In this document: piece by piece, positions 43,755 to 53,986 of the stretch
How the letters are laid out: each line of letters starts with the position of its first letter
Numbering within the stretch: the stretch's first letter is position 1
DNA from: Planctomycetales bacterium
GTDB taxonomy: Bacteria > Planctomycetota > Planctomycetia > Planctomycetales > Planctomycetaceae
Direction of reading: 5' to 3'
DNA: 64,000 bases
Assembly: GCA_028285345.1 (NCBI GenBank)
Contig: JANQPT010000043.1
Location: 124,001 to 188,000, forward strand
The notes under the pieces: model-generated
Databases searched by the model: none
The model's input: the letters and a program-made list of their open reading frames with translations, nothing else
What the model was told of the DNA's origin: nothing
Position numbers and translations under genes: made by a program

Positions 43755-45299
43755 GTGGCTCAAGTGCTTCAGCTGATTGGCAAGAGAGTAACCTCCGGGC
43801 GAGTCTATCGCCCGATCTTGTTAATGCTGGTTTGCGCGATTTTTGCCGCCGTATTGAGTGCTCCAGTCGAAGCGGCCGGCGAAAAGAAACGCAAACGGCG
43901 CAGCCGGCGCAAAAAGGCAGAGGCGGCGGCCGTAGAAAACAAACCCCGCAATTACCGTTCGGGTCGATTCCTGCTGCACACAGACCTTCCCAAAAAGGAA
44001 GCTCAAGCGCTGTTGAAGCGGCTGAACACCATGTTGCGATTGATCTCAAAGTATTGGGGCGCCCCTTGCCGCAAAGTCATTGAGTGTTACGTCGTAGACG
44101 ACTTGGAAAATTGGCCGCCCAATAGTTTGGATCCGAAGGGATTGCAGCATGTCGCCGGGGGAGGCGGCGTCACCTTAAGCAGCGCACTTCAATCCGGCTT
44201 GACCAGTCGAATTGTCGACGCCAATGCGGTCGTCTACGCGGTCGCGGAGCGTGGTGTTCCGCTGCACGAAGCGGTGCATGCGTACTGCGCGTTAACCTTC
44301 GGGCGGACCGGGCCGACTTGGTATTCCGAAGGGATGGCCGAGATGGGCAACTATTGGCGCGAGAACGACCCGAGTGTCCAACTCGAGCCGGTCGTGCTGC
44401 GCTATCTGCAGCGGGCTGAGATCAGGAGCCTGAACGAACTGGTCAACGGACAGCAATCGACCGGCGACTCCTGGCGCGAATATGCTTGGCGGTGGGCACT
44501 GTGCCATCTGCTGGCCAATAATCCCAACTACAACAAATTGTTTCGCCCGCTCGGCATCGACTTGCTGAACGGAAAGGAGACCAGCTTCGAGCAAGTTTAC
44601 GGGGCGCGTGCCAAAGAGATTTCCTTCGAATACAGATTCTTCATCAAGCACCTCGATCAAGGCCTCCGTGCCGACCTGATCGCATTCGACTGGAACGACA
44701 AGTTTCGCGAGAGCCGCGGCAGCAGGCCGCTCAGAGCCAATGTCAAAGCCCGCCAAGGCTGGCAGCCGTCGCGGCTCATGGTCAAGGCGGACACCAAATA
44801 CCAGTACAGCACCAAAGGCACGTGGACGCTCGTCAAAGACGGGCCCGATTTTGACACCGACGGCCGGCAGTTATTGCCAGCGGCTCCCCAGCCGCAAAGC
44901 GCAGAGCCGGGAGAAATCGGCGTCGTCGCCAAATCAACCGCGGCGACCGTTCCGCCCCTCGATCCCCGCCAGGGGCCGCGGCCGGGCCAATTGGTGGGCA
45001 TTGTCTTGATCGACGACGACAACCGCGGATACCGGCTGTCAAAGCCGTTCCTGCTGGGCCGCCACGGAACTTTTACCGCACCGGCGAGCGGGAACTTGTA
45101 TCTGCGGTGTTACGATGCCTGGAACCAAATCGCCGACAATGCAGGCCAGGTGCACGTACAACTCAAAACCGAAGGCCTTGGGTCCCCGTTGAAGGAACCG
45201 CCCGCAGAGACGGCCAAGCCCCGCCGCACGTCCCCCTCAAGAAAGAAGCCCGAAGCGTCCAAGTCCAAACGGACCCGCCGCACCAAACGGGACGATTGA
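43755..45299 (+). CDS. DUF1570-like HExxH protein with C-terminal LecA-like domain, exported
   Basis: 514 aa from a GTG at 43755 with AGGAG 9 nt upstream; an ATG at 43698 is in frame but has no ribosome site. A signal segment (PILLMLVCAIFAAVLSAPVEAA) is followed by a very basic stretch (KKRKRRSRRKK). The metal motif HEAVH lies in GVPLHEAVHAYCALTFGR, with TWYSEGMAEMGNY giving the third ligand. The last 100 residues (GIVLIDDDNRGYRLSKPFLLGRHGTFTAPASGNLYLRCYD) look like a LecA/PA-IL-type sugar-binding fold. A cell-surface peptidase acting on glycosylated material is an inference. Confidence 0.82.
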   Translation: MAQVLQLIGKRVTSGRVYRPILLMLVCAIFAAVLSAPVEAAGEKKRKRRSRRKKAEAAAVENKPRNYRSGRFLLHTDLPKKEAQALLKRLNTMLRLISKYWGAPCRKVIECYVVDDLENWPPNSLDPKGLQHVAGGGGVTLSSALQSGLTSRIVDANAVVYAVAERGVPLHEAVHAYCALTFGRTGPTWYSEGMAEMGNYWRENDPSVQLEPVVLRYLQRAEIRSLNELVNGQQSTGDSWREYAWRWALCHLLANNPNYNKLFRPLGIDLLNGKETSFEQVYGARAKEISFEYRFFIKHLDQGLRADLIAFDWNDKFRESRGSRPLRANVKARQGWQPSRLMVKADTKYQYSTKGTWTLVKDGPDFDTDGRQLLPAAPQPQSAEPGEIGVVAKSTAATVPPLDPRQGPRPGQLVGIVLIDDDNRGYRLSKPFLLGRHGTFTAPASGNLYLRCYDAWNQIADNAGQVHVQLKTEGLGSPLKEPPAETAKPRRTSPSRKKPEASKSKRTRRTKRDD

Positions 45300-45478
45300 G
45301 CATCGCACTTTGCCTTGCGAACGGAAGTTCCTCACCACAAGCCCAGCCGTTGCCCTTCCGCCGGCCGGCAATGGGGCACTGACGATCCTGCCTAGGTGTG
45401 GTCGCTGCTTTTTGGGCGAGTTCGTTGTAGGATCCAGGATCCAAGCCCACTTCGACCGCTGGGGCCATCGAGGACTTC

Positions 45479-48307
45479 ATGACCGCTCCGTTTCCGCCGA
45501 TCCGCTTCCGCGGCCAATTGCGCCCGTCGCAGACCGACGTGGTCAACATCGCGCGGCAACAACTGGACCGGGGAGAACGAAGTCTGCACGTCGTCGCTCC
45601 CCCCGGTTCGGGAAAAACCGTCTTGGGGCTGTATCTGTGGGCGGAGTGTATTCGATGTCCCGCGCTGGTGCTCTCACCCAATTCGGCGATTCAATCCCAG
45701 TGGGTCGATCGGTTAGAACTCTTCGACCTCCCGCCCGGGCACCCGTCGCCGACGAGCATGGATCCCAAAGCGCCCGGACTGTTCACATCGCTGACCTATC
45801 AGTCGATTACTCTTCCGCAGCGCGGCGGGGAGAAGCTGGATACCGCCGCTGTGGATGCCTGGATCGAGAAACTCGTTGCGACGGGTCAGGCGCAAGATCC
45901 CGAAGAAGCTGCCGTCTGGATCGAAGACCTGAGACGTCATAATCGCGATTACTTCGACGAACGCCTGTCCGCCTACCGCAAGGCGGTTCGCGATGATCAG
46001 GCCGAACGCGGAAAAACGTTGCAAACATTGCACGCATCGTCCTTGGAAACGCTTTCGTTTCTGAAGGATTCAAAGATTGGGCTGCTGATTCTTGATGAAT
46101 GCCACCACTTGCTCAGTCACTGGGGGCGAGTGTTGCAGGAAGCGCACGGATTCTTTAGCCACCCGATTGTCCTGGGCCTGACCGCCACTCCGCCCGATGA
46201 GCAGAACAAACCCGGCGCGGATGTCACCCGCTACCGCAAGTTTTTCGGGCCGATCGATTACGAAGTTCCCGTTCCGGCAGTTGTCAAAGAGGGGTTCTTG
46301 GCACCCTATCAAGACCTCGTCTATTTCGTGAGGCCGACGGCCGAAGAACTTGCCTACATCGCCAATGCGGACGAACAGCTGTGTGGGTTGGTCGATGAGC
46401 TTTGCCACCAGCCGCGAGAGTCCGATACGGATCGGGGCGAGGCTGCCGTTCATCGCTGTGAAGAGTCACTTGGGGATTGGCTCCGCCGCATTCTGGCTGA
46501 GCGGCGACTAGCCGTGGGCTGCGTCGAGGACTGGCCGACATTTGAATCTCGGGCGCCCGCATTGGCGTGGGCGGGACCTCGATTCCTGTCGGGACGCGGG
46601 CTTTTCATACCCCGTGGAGTTCCCCAGCCGCGGACGGTCCCAGCCCACAGCGGCACGCGGAATGCCGACCAATCACTCTCCTTGCCTGTCATGGTGCCCG
46701 TTCTGGAACACTACGTGCGCCGTCGACTGCGAATCTCAGCGGATCCCCGCGACCATGCACTGGCGGAATCGGTCACTGATCGCTTGCGGTTGCTCGGAAC
46801 GCAAATCACCGAAACCGGCAGCCGAGCCTGTGCGTCTCTGATCGGACGGGTCTTGGCCTATGCTCAAGGCAAGGCGGCAGCCGTGTTGCCGATTCTCAAG
46901 GCGGAACACTCCGCGCTGGGAGACCGCATTCGTGCGGTCATTGTGACGGACTTCGAAAAGACCTCCGCCACCGCCGCCGAGATTCGACACCTCCTGGACG
47001 AAGAGGCCGGCGGCGCGGTCGCGGTCTACCGCATGCTGTTAAGTGACGCGGATACTGATGAGTTGGATCCCATCTTGGTGACCGGTTCGACCGTCCTGGT
47101 CGACGACGATTTGGCGTCCAAGTTCGACGCCGCGGCCGAAATGTGGCTCGCCCGCCGCGACTTGGATGTTGAACTCGAATATGGAGAGGAAGATGGCTTT
47201 CACGTGCTGAGCGGTCGCGGTCCCGATTGGTCGCCGCGGACTTATGTCGCGTTGGTGACCGAATTCTTTCAACGCGGTTTGACCAAATGTCTGGTGGGAA
47301 CCCGGGGTTTGCTGGGCGAAGGTTGGGATGCGGACAAGGTAAATGTGCTGATCGATCTCACGACGGTCACGACCTCCACTTCGGTCAATCAATTGCGGGG
47401 ACGCTCGATTCGGCTCGATCCCGAAGATCCCGACAAGGTCGCGCACAACTGGGACGTTGTCTGTCTCGCCCCGGAGTTTGTCAAGGGGCTAGACGACTAC
47501 GCGCGATTCATCGCAAAACATCAGACCCTCTTCGGCGTGACCGACGACGGTGTGATTGAGAAAGGCGTCGGCCACGTGCACGCCGCCTTGACGGAGATCG
47601 AGCCGGAACTCGTCGAGGGCTCGATGAGTCTGCTCAACGAGGAGATGCTCCATCGTCCAGCGGAGCGCAAGCGATTCCGTGAATTGTGGCGAATCGGCGA
47701 GCCCTATCACCCCGATCCGATTCATGCATTGGAATTGGCACCCGGGGGAGGTGGCGGAGGATTCAGTCCCGCATACGCCAACCCGCAAGTCGAATGGACG
47801 AATCAATCGCTGACCGAAGCCGTCGCCCGCGCCATTCTGGGAGCGCTGCGGGAAGCACAGTTGATTGCCGGTACGGAGGAATTCTTCATAGACACCCGCG
47901 CCGGTGGATATGTTCGGGCGTTTCTCAAACAGGCCTCTGTGGAAGAAAGCCGGCTGTTCAGCGAATCCCTTGCCGAGGCGCTGGGACCGCTCGAAGCACC
48001 GCGCTACGTGATCCGCCGCTTTGTGGATTACCGCACCGAAACCTGGTTGTCGTGCATCTTGCCGCAAATATTTGCCCGCTATTTCGAGAAACAGACCAGT
48101 CGCCTCGAGATGGTCCATGCGGTCCCGATAGCGCTGGCGAAGAACAAATCGTTGGCCGCCATCTACGCCAAACATTGGAATTCACACGTCAGCCCGGGCC
48201 AAGCCGTCTACGCCCGCGGCAACGAGGGCCGAGAATTGATCGAACAGGCAAAGTCTTCCGGTCTCGCGCCGGAAGTGATTCTCCACCGCAAAGAGGTCTT
48301 TTTGTAG
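45479..48307 (+). CDS. large SF2 DEAD/DEAH-type helicase
   Basis: 942 aa. Helicase motifs in order: Q-like [12 protein letters not shown] (15-26), Walker A APPGSGKT (40-47), [10 protein letters not shown] (Ia), DECHH (about 206-210, motif II), LTATPP (about 234, motif III), then a long insertion and the second RecA domain with [24 protein letters not shown] (motif V) and [11 protein letters not shown] (about 637-647, motif VI). The C-terminal 280 residues have a Gly-rich loop and no named domain. It resembles Res-subunit-like helicases, but no methylase or nuclease is next to it. The RNA ligase and HD-Pnk genes follow 188 nt downstream, so a role in nucleic-acid repair is possible. Confidence 0.88.
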   Translation: MTAPFPPIRFRGQLRPSQTDVVNIARQQLDRGERSLHVVAPPGSGKTVLGLYLWAECIRCPALVLSPNSAIQSQWVDRLELFDLPPGHPSPTSMDPKAPGLFTSLTYQSITLPQRGGEKLDTAAVDAWIEKLVATGQAQDPEEAAVWIEDLRRHNRDYFDERLSAYRKAVRDDQAERGKTLQTLHASSLETLSFLKDSKIGLLILDECHHLLSHWGRVLQEAHGFFSHPIVLGLTATPPDEQNKPGADVTRYRKFFGPIDYEVPVPAVVKEGFLAPYQDLVYFVRPTAEELAYIANADEQLCGLVDELCHQPRESDTDRGEAAVHRCEESLGDWLRRILAERRLAVGCVEDWPTFESRAPALAWAGPRFLSGRGLFIPRGVPQPRTVPAHSGTRNADQSLSLPVMVPVLEHYVRRRLRISADPRDHALAESVTDRLRLLGTQITETGSRACASLIGRVLAYAQGKAAAVLPILKAEHSALGDRIRAVIVTDFEKTSATAAEIRHLLDEEAGGAVAVYRMLLSDADTDELDPILVTGSTVLVDDDLASKFDAAAEMWLARRDLDVELEYGEEDGFHVLSGRGPDWSPRTYVALVTEFFQRGLTKCLVGTRGLLGEGWDADKVNVLIDLTTVTTSTSVNQLRGRSIRLDPEDPDKVAHNWDVVCLAPEFVKGLDDYARFIAKHQTLFGVTDDGVIEKGVGHVHAALTEIEPELVEGSMSLLNEEMLHRPAERKRFRELWRIGEPYHPDPIHALELAPGGGGGGFSPAYANPQVEWTNQSLTEAVARAILGALREAQLIAGTEEFFIDTRAGGYVRAFLKQASVEESRLFSESLAEALGPLEAPRYVIRRFVDYRTETWLSCILPQIFARYFEKQTSRLEMVHAVPIALAKNKSLAAIYAKHWNSHVSPGQAVYARGNEGRELIEQAKSSGLAPEVILHRKEVFL

Positions 48308-48495
48308 CGAACTGCTCGAGCGAAACGAGTGTCCAGTTTGTCGGCTCCGCGTCAGCCGATTCTGTTCGGCGGGGCACGTGCGGATGGAGGAAGTTTCAGA
48401 GTTGCCGTAGAAATCAGCCGCGGAAGCGTGAACGATCTGAAAGAGAAGATCACAGATCGTGCCGAGTCAGACCGCAACGACTGAGGAAAAGTGCA

Positions 48496-49233
48496 ATGGG
48501 CCGGTCACACGTTCAATTTGTCAAATATCCGAGAACCCCGCATTTATTCGGCTCAACGGGAACGGATGACGATAAGCATCTCACTGAGAGGGACTCGCTC
48601 AGGTTCGTTAGTGACACGTCGCTAATCGTGGAGGAGAAGATTGACGGCACCAACGTCGGGATTCACTTCGCGGACAATGGGCAAATGTTCCTCCAATGCC
48701 GAGGACATCTCATTACCGAAGGGATGCACCCACAATACGACCTGTTTAAGCAGTGGGCAGCCGTCAAGAGTTCGGTGCTGCAGTCGATGCTGGCAAGTCG
48801 GTACATCCTTTTCGGAGAGTGGGTCTATGCCAAACACTCGATTCACTATCGGCAACTCACTCATTATTTCTTCGAGTTCGACATTTATGACAAACTGAGC
48901 GCGACATTTCTTGATCTTCAGCGGCGATCGGAGATGTTGTCCGGGACGGGAATCGAAACGGTGCCCGTAGTTCATCAGGGAACCATCGATCGCAATGGCC
49001 TGCAAAAGTTGATTGGTCCTTCGCGATTCGACAGCCAATTTGATAACCCGTTGACCGAGTCCGTTGACAACCTGATGGAAGGGCTCTATCTGCGTACGGA
49101 ATCCGACGGAGTTGTGAGCGGCAGGGCGAAGTTCGTGCGGACGGAGTTCGTGGAGAAAATTAAACAAAGCACGCACTGGCAGCATCAGGCGCTGGTTCCC
49201 AACTTGCTGGCGCAGGAGGTTGATATCTGGTGA
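48496..49233 (+). CDS. RNA ligase (Rnl2-like nucleotidyltransferase)
   Basis: 245 aa from the ATG at 48496 (GAGGAAAA 6 nt upstream); the open frame extends far upstream but that part is out-of-frame translation of the helicase. Covalent nucleotidyltransferase motif I is EEKIDGTN with Lys48 as the AMP-accepting lysine. Motif III is [10 protein letters not shown], IIIa [20 protein letters not shown] (Glu195) and V GRAKFVR (Lys212). It seals 3'-OH/5'-phosphate RNA ends with ATP. The gene is compact, without the C-terminal domain of T4 Rnl2. Its stop overlaps the HD-Pnk start by one base (TGATG), so the two act together. Confidence 0.9.
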   Translation: MGRSHVQFVKYPRTPHLFGSTGTDDDKHLTERDSLRFVSDTSLIVEEKIDGTNVGIHFADNGQMFLQCRGHLITEGMHPQYDLFKQWAAVKSSVLQSMLASRYILFGEWVYAKHSIHYRQLTHYFFEFDIYDKLSATFLDLQRRSEMLSGTGIETVPVVHQGTIDRNGLQKLIGPSRFDSQFDNPLTESVDNLMEGLYLRTESDGVVSGRAKFVRTEFVEKIKQSTHWQHQALVPNLLAQEVDIW

Positions 49234-50342
49234 TGACGTGGCACGAACTCTCCCAAGCTTCGCCGGAAGACCTGCTTGCGTGGGCGGCGGACCAACCCTG
49301 GTGTCGCGCGATGGCAGACTGCCGCCAGGATGCTGGTTGGCATTCCGAAGGCGATGTTTGGACACACACAAAGATGGTGTGCGCCGAGTTGCAGCAATTG
49401 CGTGAGTGGCCGGGCCTGACGTCTCGGGAACGAACTGTGTTGCTGTTCACGGCACTGTTGCATGATTCAGCAAAACCACTCACGTCCCACGTTGACCCGC
49501 AGTCGGGACGGATCAGGTCGCCCAAGCATGCCGTCAAAGGTGAGCAGCTTGCCCGTCACGTTCTGCGCGAAGCGGGGTGTGACCTGCCGGTCCGCGAGGA
49601 GATCGCCCGACTCGTTCGCTACCACGGCCGGCCGGCATTTCTGCTGGAGCGACCTGAACCGGACCTTGAGGTCATTTCGCTCTCCTGGCTGGTAAATCAT
49701 AAGCTGCTGTATCTGTTTGCACTGGCCGACACACGTGGTCGAATCAGTCAAGATGGGGGCAGACCTGCCGAAGTCCTCGAACTGTGGAAGGAACTTGCCC
49801 AAGAGCATGATTGCTTCGATCGGCCATACAACTTTGCCAATGACCACGCGCGGTTCTTGTTTTATCGACAACGCAAGCCCGATCGGCATTACGTCCCGCA
49901 CGAAGACTACCGCAATCGCGTGATTTTGATGTCCGGGATCCCAGGCAGCGGGAAGGATACCTGGCTGCAACAGAATGAACCTCAACGGCCGACGGTTTCT
50001 CTTGATGAGATTCGCCGCGAGCGGCGGATCGCCCCAACAGAAAACCAGGGTGAAATCGTGCAAATCGCACGCGAGCGGTGTCGGGAGTTCCTCCGTTCTG
50101 GAACACCGTTCGCATTGAACGCGACGAATCTCTTACGACAGACTCGTCGCGCGTGGATCGACCTGTTCGCCGACTACGGGGCGCGGATTGAACTCGTTTA
50201 CATCGAGCCGCCGTGGAACGTGATTCTTCAACAAAACCAACAGCGCGAGAATTCCGTCCCGGAGCAAGTGGTCGAAAAACTGGCTCGTAAGTGTGAACCC
50301 CCGACTTGGACGGAGGCGCATCAATTGATCCTCACTGATTGA
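49233..50342 (+). CDS. HD-Pnk: HD phosphoesterase + P-loop polynucleotide kinase
   Basis: 369 aa from the ATG at 49233 (a GTG at 49230 is also possible; GGAGG lies about 12 nt upstream). The N-terminal HD domain has metal-site residues His37/Glu39, His45, the His77-Asp78 pair in LLHDSAKP, His99, His131 (RYHGRP) and Asp166 (ALADTRGR). The C-terminal kinase domain has P-loop [10 protein letters not shown] (235-244), the acceptor-site SLDEIRRE (Asp258) and lid arginines. Characterised HD-Pnk proteins (e.g. from Runella) remove 2',3'-phosphates and phosphorylate 5'-OH ends, producing substrates for the ligase encoded just upstream. Confidence 0.92.
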   Translation: MTWHELSQASPEDLLAWAADQPWCRAMADCRQDAGWHSEGDVWTHTKMVCAELQQLREWPGLTSRERTVLLFTALLHDSAKPLTSHVDPQSGRIRSPKHAVKGEQLARHVLREAGCDLPVREEIARLVRYHGRPAFLLERPEPDLEVISLSWLVNHKLLYLFALADTRGRISQDGGRPAEVLELWKELAQEHDCFDRPYNFANDHARFLFYRQRKPDRHYVPHEDYRNRVILMSGIPGSGKDTWLQQNEPQRPTVSLDEIRRERRIAPTENQGEIVQIARERCREFLRSGTPFALNATNLLRQTRRAWIDLFADYGARIELVYIEPPWNVILQQNQQRENSVPEQVVEKLARKCEPPTWTEAHQLILTD

Positions 50343-50525
50343 CAATCCCGACGTCGCGTTATATCGCGCCCCATTCCTCGCCGTTCAGCCATGAAACAGA
50401 TCTGTCCGGCTGCTCTCATTGTCTTGGCGTACTTGAATCTCAGTTTCGATCCATGTTAGTAACAGGTATCGACGAGTCGATTTCAGATTCGATTCAGTAG
50501 CACCCCATCTTGACCGAGGCCCAGC

Positions 50526-50726
50526 ATGTCCGTCTGGTATCCCTGGCTCTATCAGTACGGCGTCGGCGGAGTGATTTTTGTCGTGAGTGTGGTGCTGCTA
50601 TTACGCAGCGGCGCGTTGAACCTGCGCCACCTGCCGCACCGGTTCCTGCTGGGCGCATTGATCGCCGGTCTGCTCGGGTTTGCCGCTTTTCACGCGTTTT
50701 GGATTTCTCAAGCGGCGGGAGCATAG
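50526..50726 (+). CDS. small two-span membrane protein upstream of the symporter
   Basis: 66 aa with GAGG upstream of the ATG. Two hydrophobic spans (VGGVIFVVSVVLLL and FLLGALIAGLLGFAAFHAFWI) joined by a short basic loop (RSGALNLRHLPHR). It lies 46 nt before the symporter start on the same strand, suggesting an accessory subunit, as small partners are known for some SSS transporters. Opposite-strand ORFs here are shadows. Confidence 0.7.
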   Translation: MSVWYPWLYQYGVGGVIFVVSVVLLLRSGALNLRHLPHRFLLGALIAGLLGFAAFHAFWISQAAGA

Positions 50727-50772
50727 GACCGACCTTCTCCCGCGCACGTCCCTTCAATTGAGCAGATTCGAC

Positions 50773-52689
50773 ATGCTTGCAAGTCCTACTGTCAGCGGCG
50801 CGATTTTCTCCGCCGTGGCGTTTTCCACGATGGATTGGATTGTGCTCATCGCGTATTTCGCCGGGATCGTGGGGCTGGGGATGTGGTTTGGAAAGTTCAC
50901 CAAGACGACTGACGACTTCTTCTTCGGCGGCCGCCGCTTCCCCTGGTGGCTGGTGGGGATTTCCTGCGTGGCCACGCTCGTTGGTTCCTACAGCTTCGTT
51001 CAGTACTCGGAGACAGGCTACAACTACGGCTTCGCATCGATGACCGCCTACACCAACGAGTGGTTCATGCTGCCGCTGTTCTTGGCCGGTTGGCTGCCGA
51101 TTGTGTATTACAACCGCCTGCAATCGATTCCCGAGTACTTTGAAAAACGGTTCGACCGCAAGACGCGGCTGCTGGTCATGGTGATGCTGCTGATCTATTT
51201 GGAGGGCTACATCGGCATCAACCTGCTCACGATTGGCAAAATCATGACCAGTCTCTTCGACTACGGTCCCTATTTCGGCAGGCCGTCCGGGAGCGGCCTG
51301 TTGGGAAATCCCGTGCTGGAGACGGCGGCGCTGATGGCGATTCTGTCGGGGCTGTATTTGCACGCGGGCGGTCAGACCTCGGTCTTGATGACCGACCTGT
51401 TTCAAGGATTTCTGTTGTTGGTGGCGGGGCTGAGCGTGGTGCTGCTTGGGATCAATTACAGCGGCGGGTTCGGTCCGTTTTGGGACGGGCTGCCGGCGGC
51501 GCATCGGCAGCCGTTTTCGCCATTCAATTCATCGACCGGCCTGCACGCGGTCGGCAATTTCTGGGGCGACGGCGTGACCGCCACGTTCGCGTTTTACTGC
51601 ATCAATCAAGGTGTGCTGATGCGGTTCCTGTCGGCAAAATCGATCAAGGACGGCCGCCGCGCGATGTTGTTCACGGCGCTGATTCTGATGCCCGTCGTGG
51701 CGGTTGCCGTGGGCGGAGCAGGCTGGGTGGCGCGATCCCTCGTCGAAACTGGTCAGGAAACGGCGATACCCGCCGATCAAGCCTTCATCACCGTCGCCGA
51801 TCTGGTCTGCGGATCTTGGGGCCTGTTCGGGCTGGTGGTGGCGGCAATGGTGGCCGCTTTGATGAGCACGCTGGACACCCTCATTACCGCCGTGTCGGCG
51901 GTGTTCGTCAATGACATCTGGAGGCCGCTGCGTCCCGATCGCGACGATGCCTACTACTTGAAAACCGCACGCATCGTGGCGATTGCCTGCACGGCGGTCG
52001 GCATCGCCATGGTGCCGACCTTCGAGCAGTTCGACTCGATCTACAAGGCACTGCAACATTTCATTTCAATTATCGCTCCGCCGTTGGTGGTAGTGATGAC
52101 GCTGGGAATGATCTGGCCCCGGTTTTCGGCAACCGCGGCGTTTGGCGCTCTGGTCGTCGGCTGCTCGGCACTCTGGGGCTCGGTCTGGTTTCCCGAGATG
52201 ATCACCCCATTGGCCGATCTGCATGGAGTGCCGATGGCGGACAAAGATCCCTATAGCTATATGCGCAGCCTGTTCGGCCTGTCGGTGACATTAGGTACCG
52301 GAGTCGGCTTGGGGTTGCTCGTGCCGTCGCGCAATGCTTACGCCCGGGGATTGACCCTGGAGACTCTCGGCGACGCGGCGGCGGCGTTTAAGGGAGGCAC
52401 ACCTAATTTTCGCGCGCCGTATCGCTCTGTGACGCTGCCATTGGAAACCGTCGAGTCGGATGAATTGCTGGTACGTTTGCCGCACAACGTCATGCAGGAT
52501 CTGCAGATCGATCCCGGCGACCTGCTCTATGTCAGTGACGCCCGCTGGTGGCTGGGTGGCTTTCGATCGCTGCGGGCGAAAGCCGGTCCGCCGCTCGACG
52601 GGCAGCAGGTGGTGCACCTCACCACCGCTGCGCTCGCCGCCGGCAACTTGAAAACTTACCGGCCGGTGTACATTGAGAAATTGCTATAG
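50773..52689 (+). CDS. sodium:solute symporter (SSS family)
   Basis: 638 aa from the ATG at 50773. At least 13 hydrophobic spans. SSS signatures: IVGLGMWFGKFTKTTDDFFFGGRRFPWWLVGISCVATLVGSYSFVQY (first helices and the Na-site region), IPEYFEKRFDRKTRLLVM, GLYLHAGGQTSVLMTDLFQGFLL and AAMVAALMSTLDTLITAVSAVFVNDIWRP with the Ser/Thr of Na2 in LMSTLDT. The cytoplasmic C-terminal 130 residues are a family-variable tail. The substrate (sugar, amino acid or carboxylate) is not determinable. It is preceded by a small membrane protein gene. Confidence 0.93.
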   Translation: MLASPTVSGAIFSAVAFSTMDWIVLIAYFAGIVGLGMWFGKFTKTTDDFFFGGRRFPWWLVGISCVATLVGSYSFVQYSETGYNYGFASMTAYTNEWFMLPLFLAGWLPIVYYNRLQSIPEYFEKRFDRKTRLLVMVMLLIYLEGYIGINLLTIGKIMTSLFDYGPYFGRPSGSGLLGNPVLETAALMAILSGLYLHAGGQTSVLMTDLFQGFLLLVAGLSVVLLGINYSGGFGPFWDGLPAAHRQPFSPFNSSTGLHAVGNFWGDGVTATFAFYCINQGVLMRFLSAKSIKDGRRAMLFTALILMPVVAVAVGGAGWVARSLVETGQETAIPADQAFITVADLVCGSWGLFGLVVAAMVAALMSTLDTLITAVSAVFVNDIWRPLRPDRDDAYYLKTARIVAIACTAVGIAMVPTFEQFDSIYKALQHFISIIAPPLVVVMTLGMIWPRFSATAAFGALVVGCSALWGSVWFPEMITPLADLHGVPMADKDPYSYMRSLFGLSVTLGTGVGLGLLVPSRNAYARGLTLETLGDAAAAFKGGTPNFRAPYRSVTLPLETVESDELLVRLPHNVMQDLQIDPGDLLYVSDARWWLGGFRSLRAKAGPPLDGQQVVHLTTAALAAGNLKTYRPVYIEKLL

Positions 52690-52801
52690 CGCTTGGTCAC
52701 GGGCAGTCCATTTCCTTCCTCAGCCGAACTCCAGATTCCGCCGCATTGTATGCAGTCCGTCCGCAGTTTGAATTGAGTTCCCTACCACTCCAATCCTTGC
52801 G

Positions 52802-53986
52802 TTACGGAAAGAGGCGGAGTGTGGGCCTGATCTGAAACGGATTCTCTCGGCGGTAATCGAAGGTCTCGTTTTGAAACGTTCTGGGATCGTCGGTGATCGT
52901 GTCTTGGGAGATCCAGCCGAGACCGAAAATCGAGCCGGGTATGCGGCCGTAAGTTTGGTAGACGATGTAGTGGTCATCGCCGCGATCTCCGTACAACTCG
53001 TCGTGGTCGTGATCGTCGACACCGTTCTCGGCACCGTCGAGGTAGTCGTCTCCACGTCCACCGTCGACAAGATCGGATCCGTCACCACCTTGCAGAAAGT
53101 CGTCGCCGTCGTCGCCGCGGACAGTATCTCCTCCGCTGCCGCCGCTGAGCGTGTCGTTTCCGCCGTCCCCGTCGAGCAGGTCGTTGCCGCTTCCGCCGCT
53201 GATCACATCGTTTCCGGCAAGGCTACTCCAGACGAACCACGGGGCTTCCCCGTAAATCTGATCGTCCCCCGCCTCTCCCGAAAGTGTGTCATTCCCCTGT
53301 CCGCCCCGCATCAGATCATTGCCGGCTCCGCCGTAAAGAACATCGTTGCCGTGCCGACCGCTGGCCAAGATCTCATACTCTTTGCGCGAATAGTCATACG
53401 AAAACACCGAATCGCCGGCCATTTGATCGTTGCCCAATCCGCCATAAAGATGGTCGTCGGCATCGCCGCCGAACATTTCATCGTTTCCGGCGCGGCCGTA
53501 GAGATGGTCGTTGCCGCCGCTGCCGTATAACAGATCGCCGGCGCCGACCGTTTCGGAATAGTCGCCCCAGATATAGTCGTTGCCCGCTCCACCGTCGATC
53601 AAATCCGAGCCGCTGCCGCCGATCAGCGAGTCATTCCCACGATCACCATACAGCCGCGACGTGATCGACGTGCTGTTGTCAAAATAGTCGTTGCCGTCGT
53701 TTCCATAGAAGTAGATCTTTTGCACGCTTGCCGCATCGATGCTGCGTGCGGTCGAGGAATAGCCGTCGGTGCTGGAATAAGTGTTGGCAGAGATGTTAAC
53801 CATTCCGTTGAGTTCGCTGACGGTTACCCGATCGTCGCCGCCGGTGCCGAGGATAAACAGGTCTCCGGAAGAAAAGTGCATGATCTGCGCGGCCATGAGC
53901 CGGCGATCTTCGAGGTGTTCACAAGCCAGACGTCGGTGAGTGTGTTTACGTCGGTCCACGACTCTTGCTCCTTCAGCAAATGACAC
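52802..53986 (-). CDS. RTX (hemolysin-type Ca-binding repeat) protein A
   Basis: 394 aa. The N-terminus carries the planctomycete motif CEHLEDRRLMAAQ instead of a normal signal peptide; similar LE-x-RRLLA motifs mark large surface proteins in this phylum. From residue about 100 there are some fifteen nonapeptide repeats of GGxGNDxLxG type (GGSGSDLIDGGAGNDYIWGD, GGAGNDLMRGGQGNDTLSG). The C-terminus (DTITDDPRTFQNETFDY) is non-repetitive. Calcium-folded beta-rolls are expected outside the cell. The secretion route is unknown: no type I exporter is near. It is divergent from a second RTX gene. Confidence 0.9.
   Translation of the reverse strand: MSFAEGARVVDRRKHTHRRLACEHLEDRRLMAAQIMHFSSGDLFILGTGGDDRVTVSELNGMVNISANTYSSTDGYSSTARSIDAASVQKIYFYGNDGNDYFDNSTSITSRLYGDRGNDSLIGGSGSDLIDGGAGNDYIWGDYSETVGAGDLLYGSGGNDHLYGRAGNDEMFGGDADDHLYGGLGNDQMAGDSVFSYDYSRKEYEILASGRHGNDVLYGGAGNDLMRGGQGNDTLSGEAGDDQIYGEAPWFVWSSLAGNDVISGGSGNDLLDGDGGNDTLSGGSGGDTVRGDDGDDFLQGGDGSDLVDGGRGDDYLDGAENGVDDHDHDELYGDRGDDHYIVYQTYGRIPGSIFGLGWISQDTITDDPRTFQNETFDYRRENPFQIRPTLRLFP

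Noticed and set aside
45479-48307. Type I or III restriction system built on the helicase
   Set aside because: No methyltransferase, specificity or nuclease gene is adjacent; helicase motifs alone do not support it.
47686-48495. Long in-frame extension of the RNA ligase upstream to 47686
   Set aside because: It overlaps the helicase C-terminus in another frame; ligase homology begins at the ATG at 48496, which has its own ribosome site.
50494-51504. 336-codon minus-strand frame opposite the symporter
   Set aside because: Antisense to clear membrane-protein sequence; translation is His/Gln/Arg-rich and low in hydrophobic residues, with no motif.
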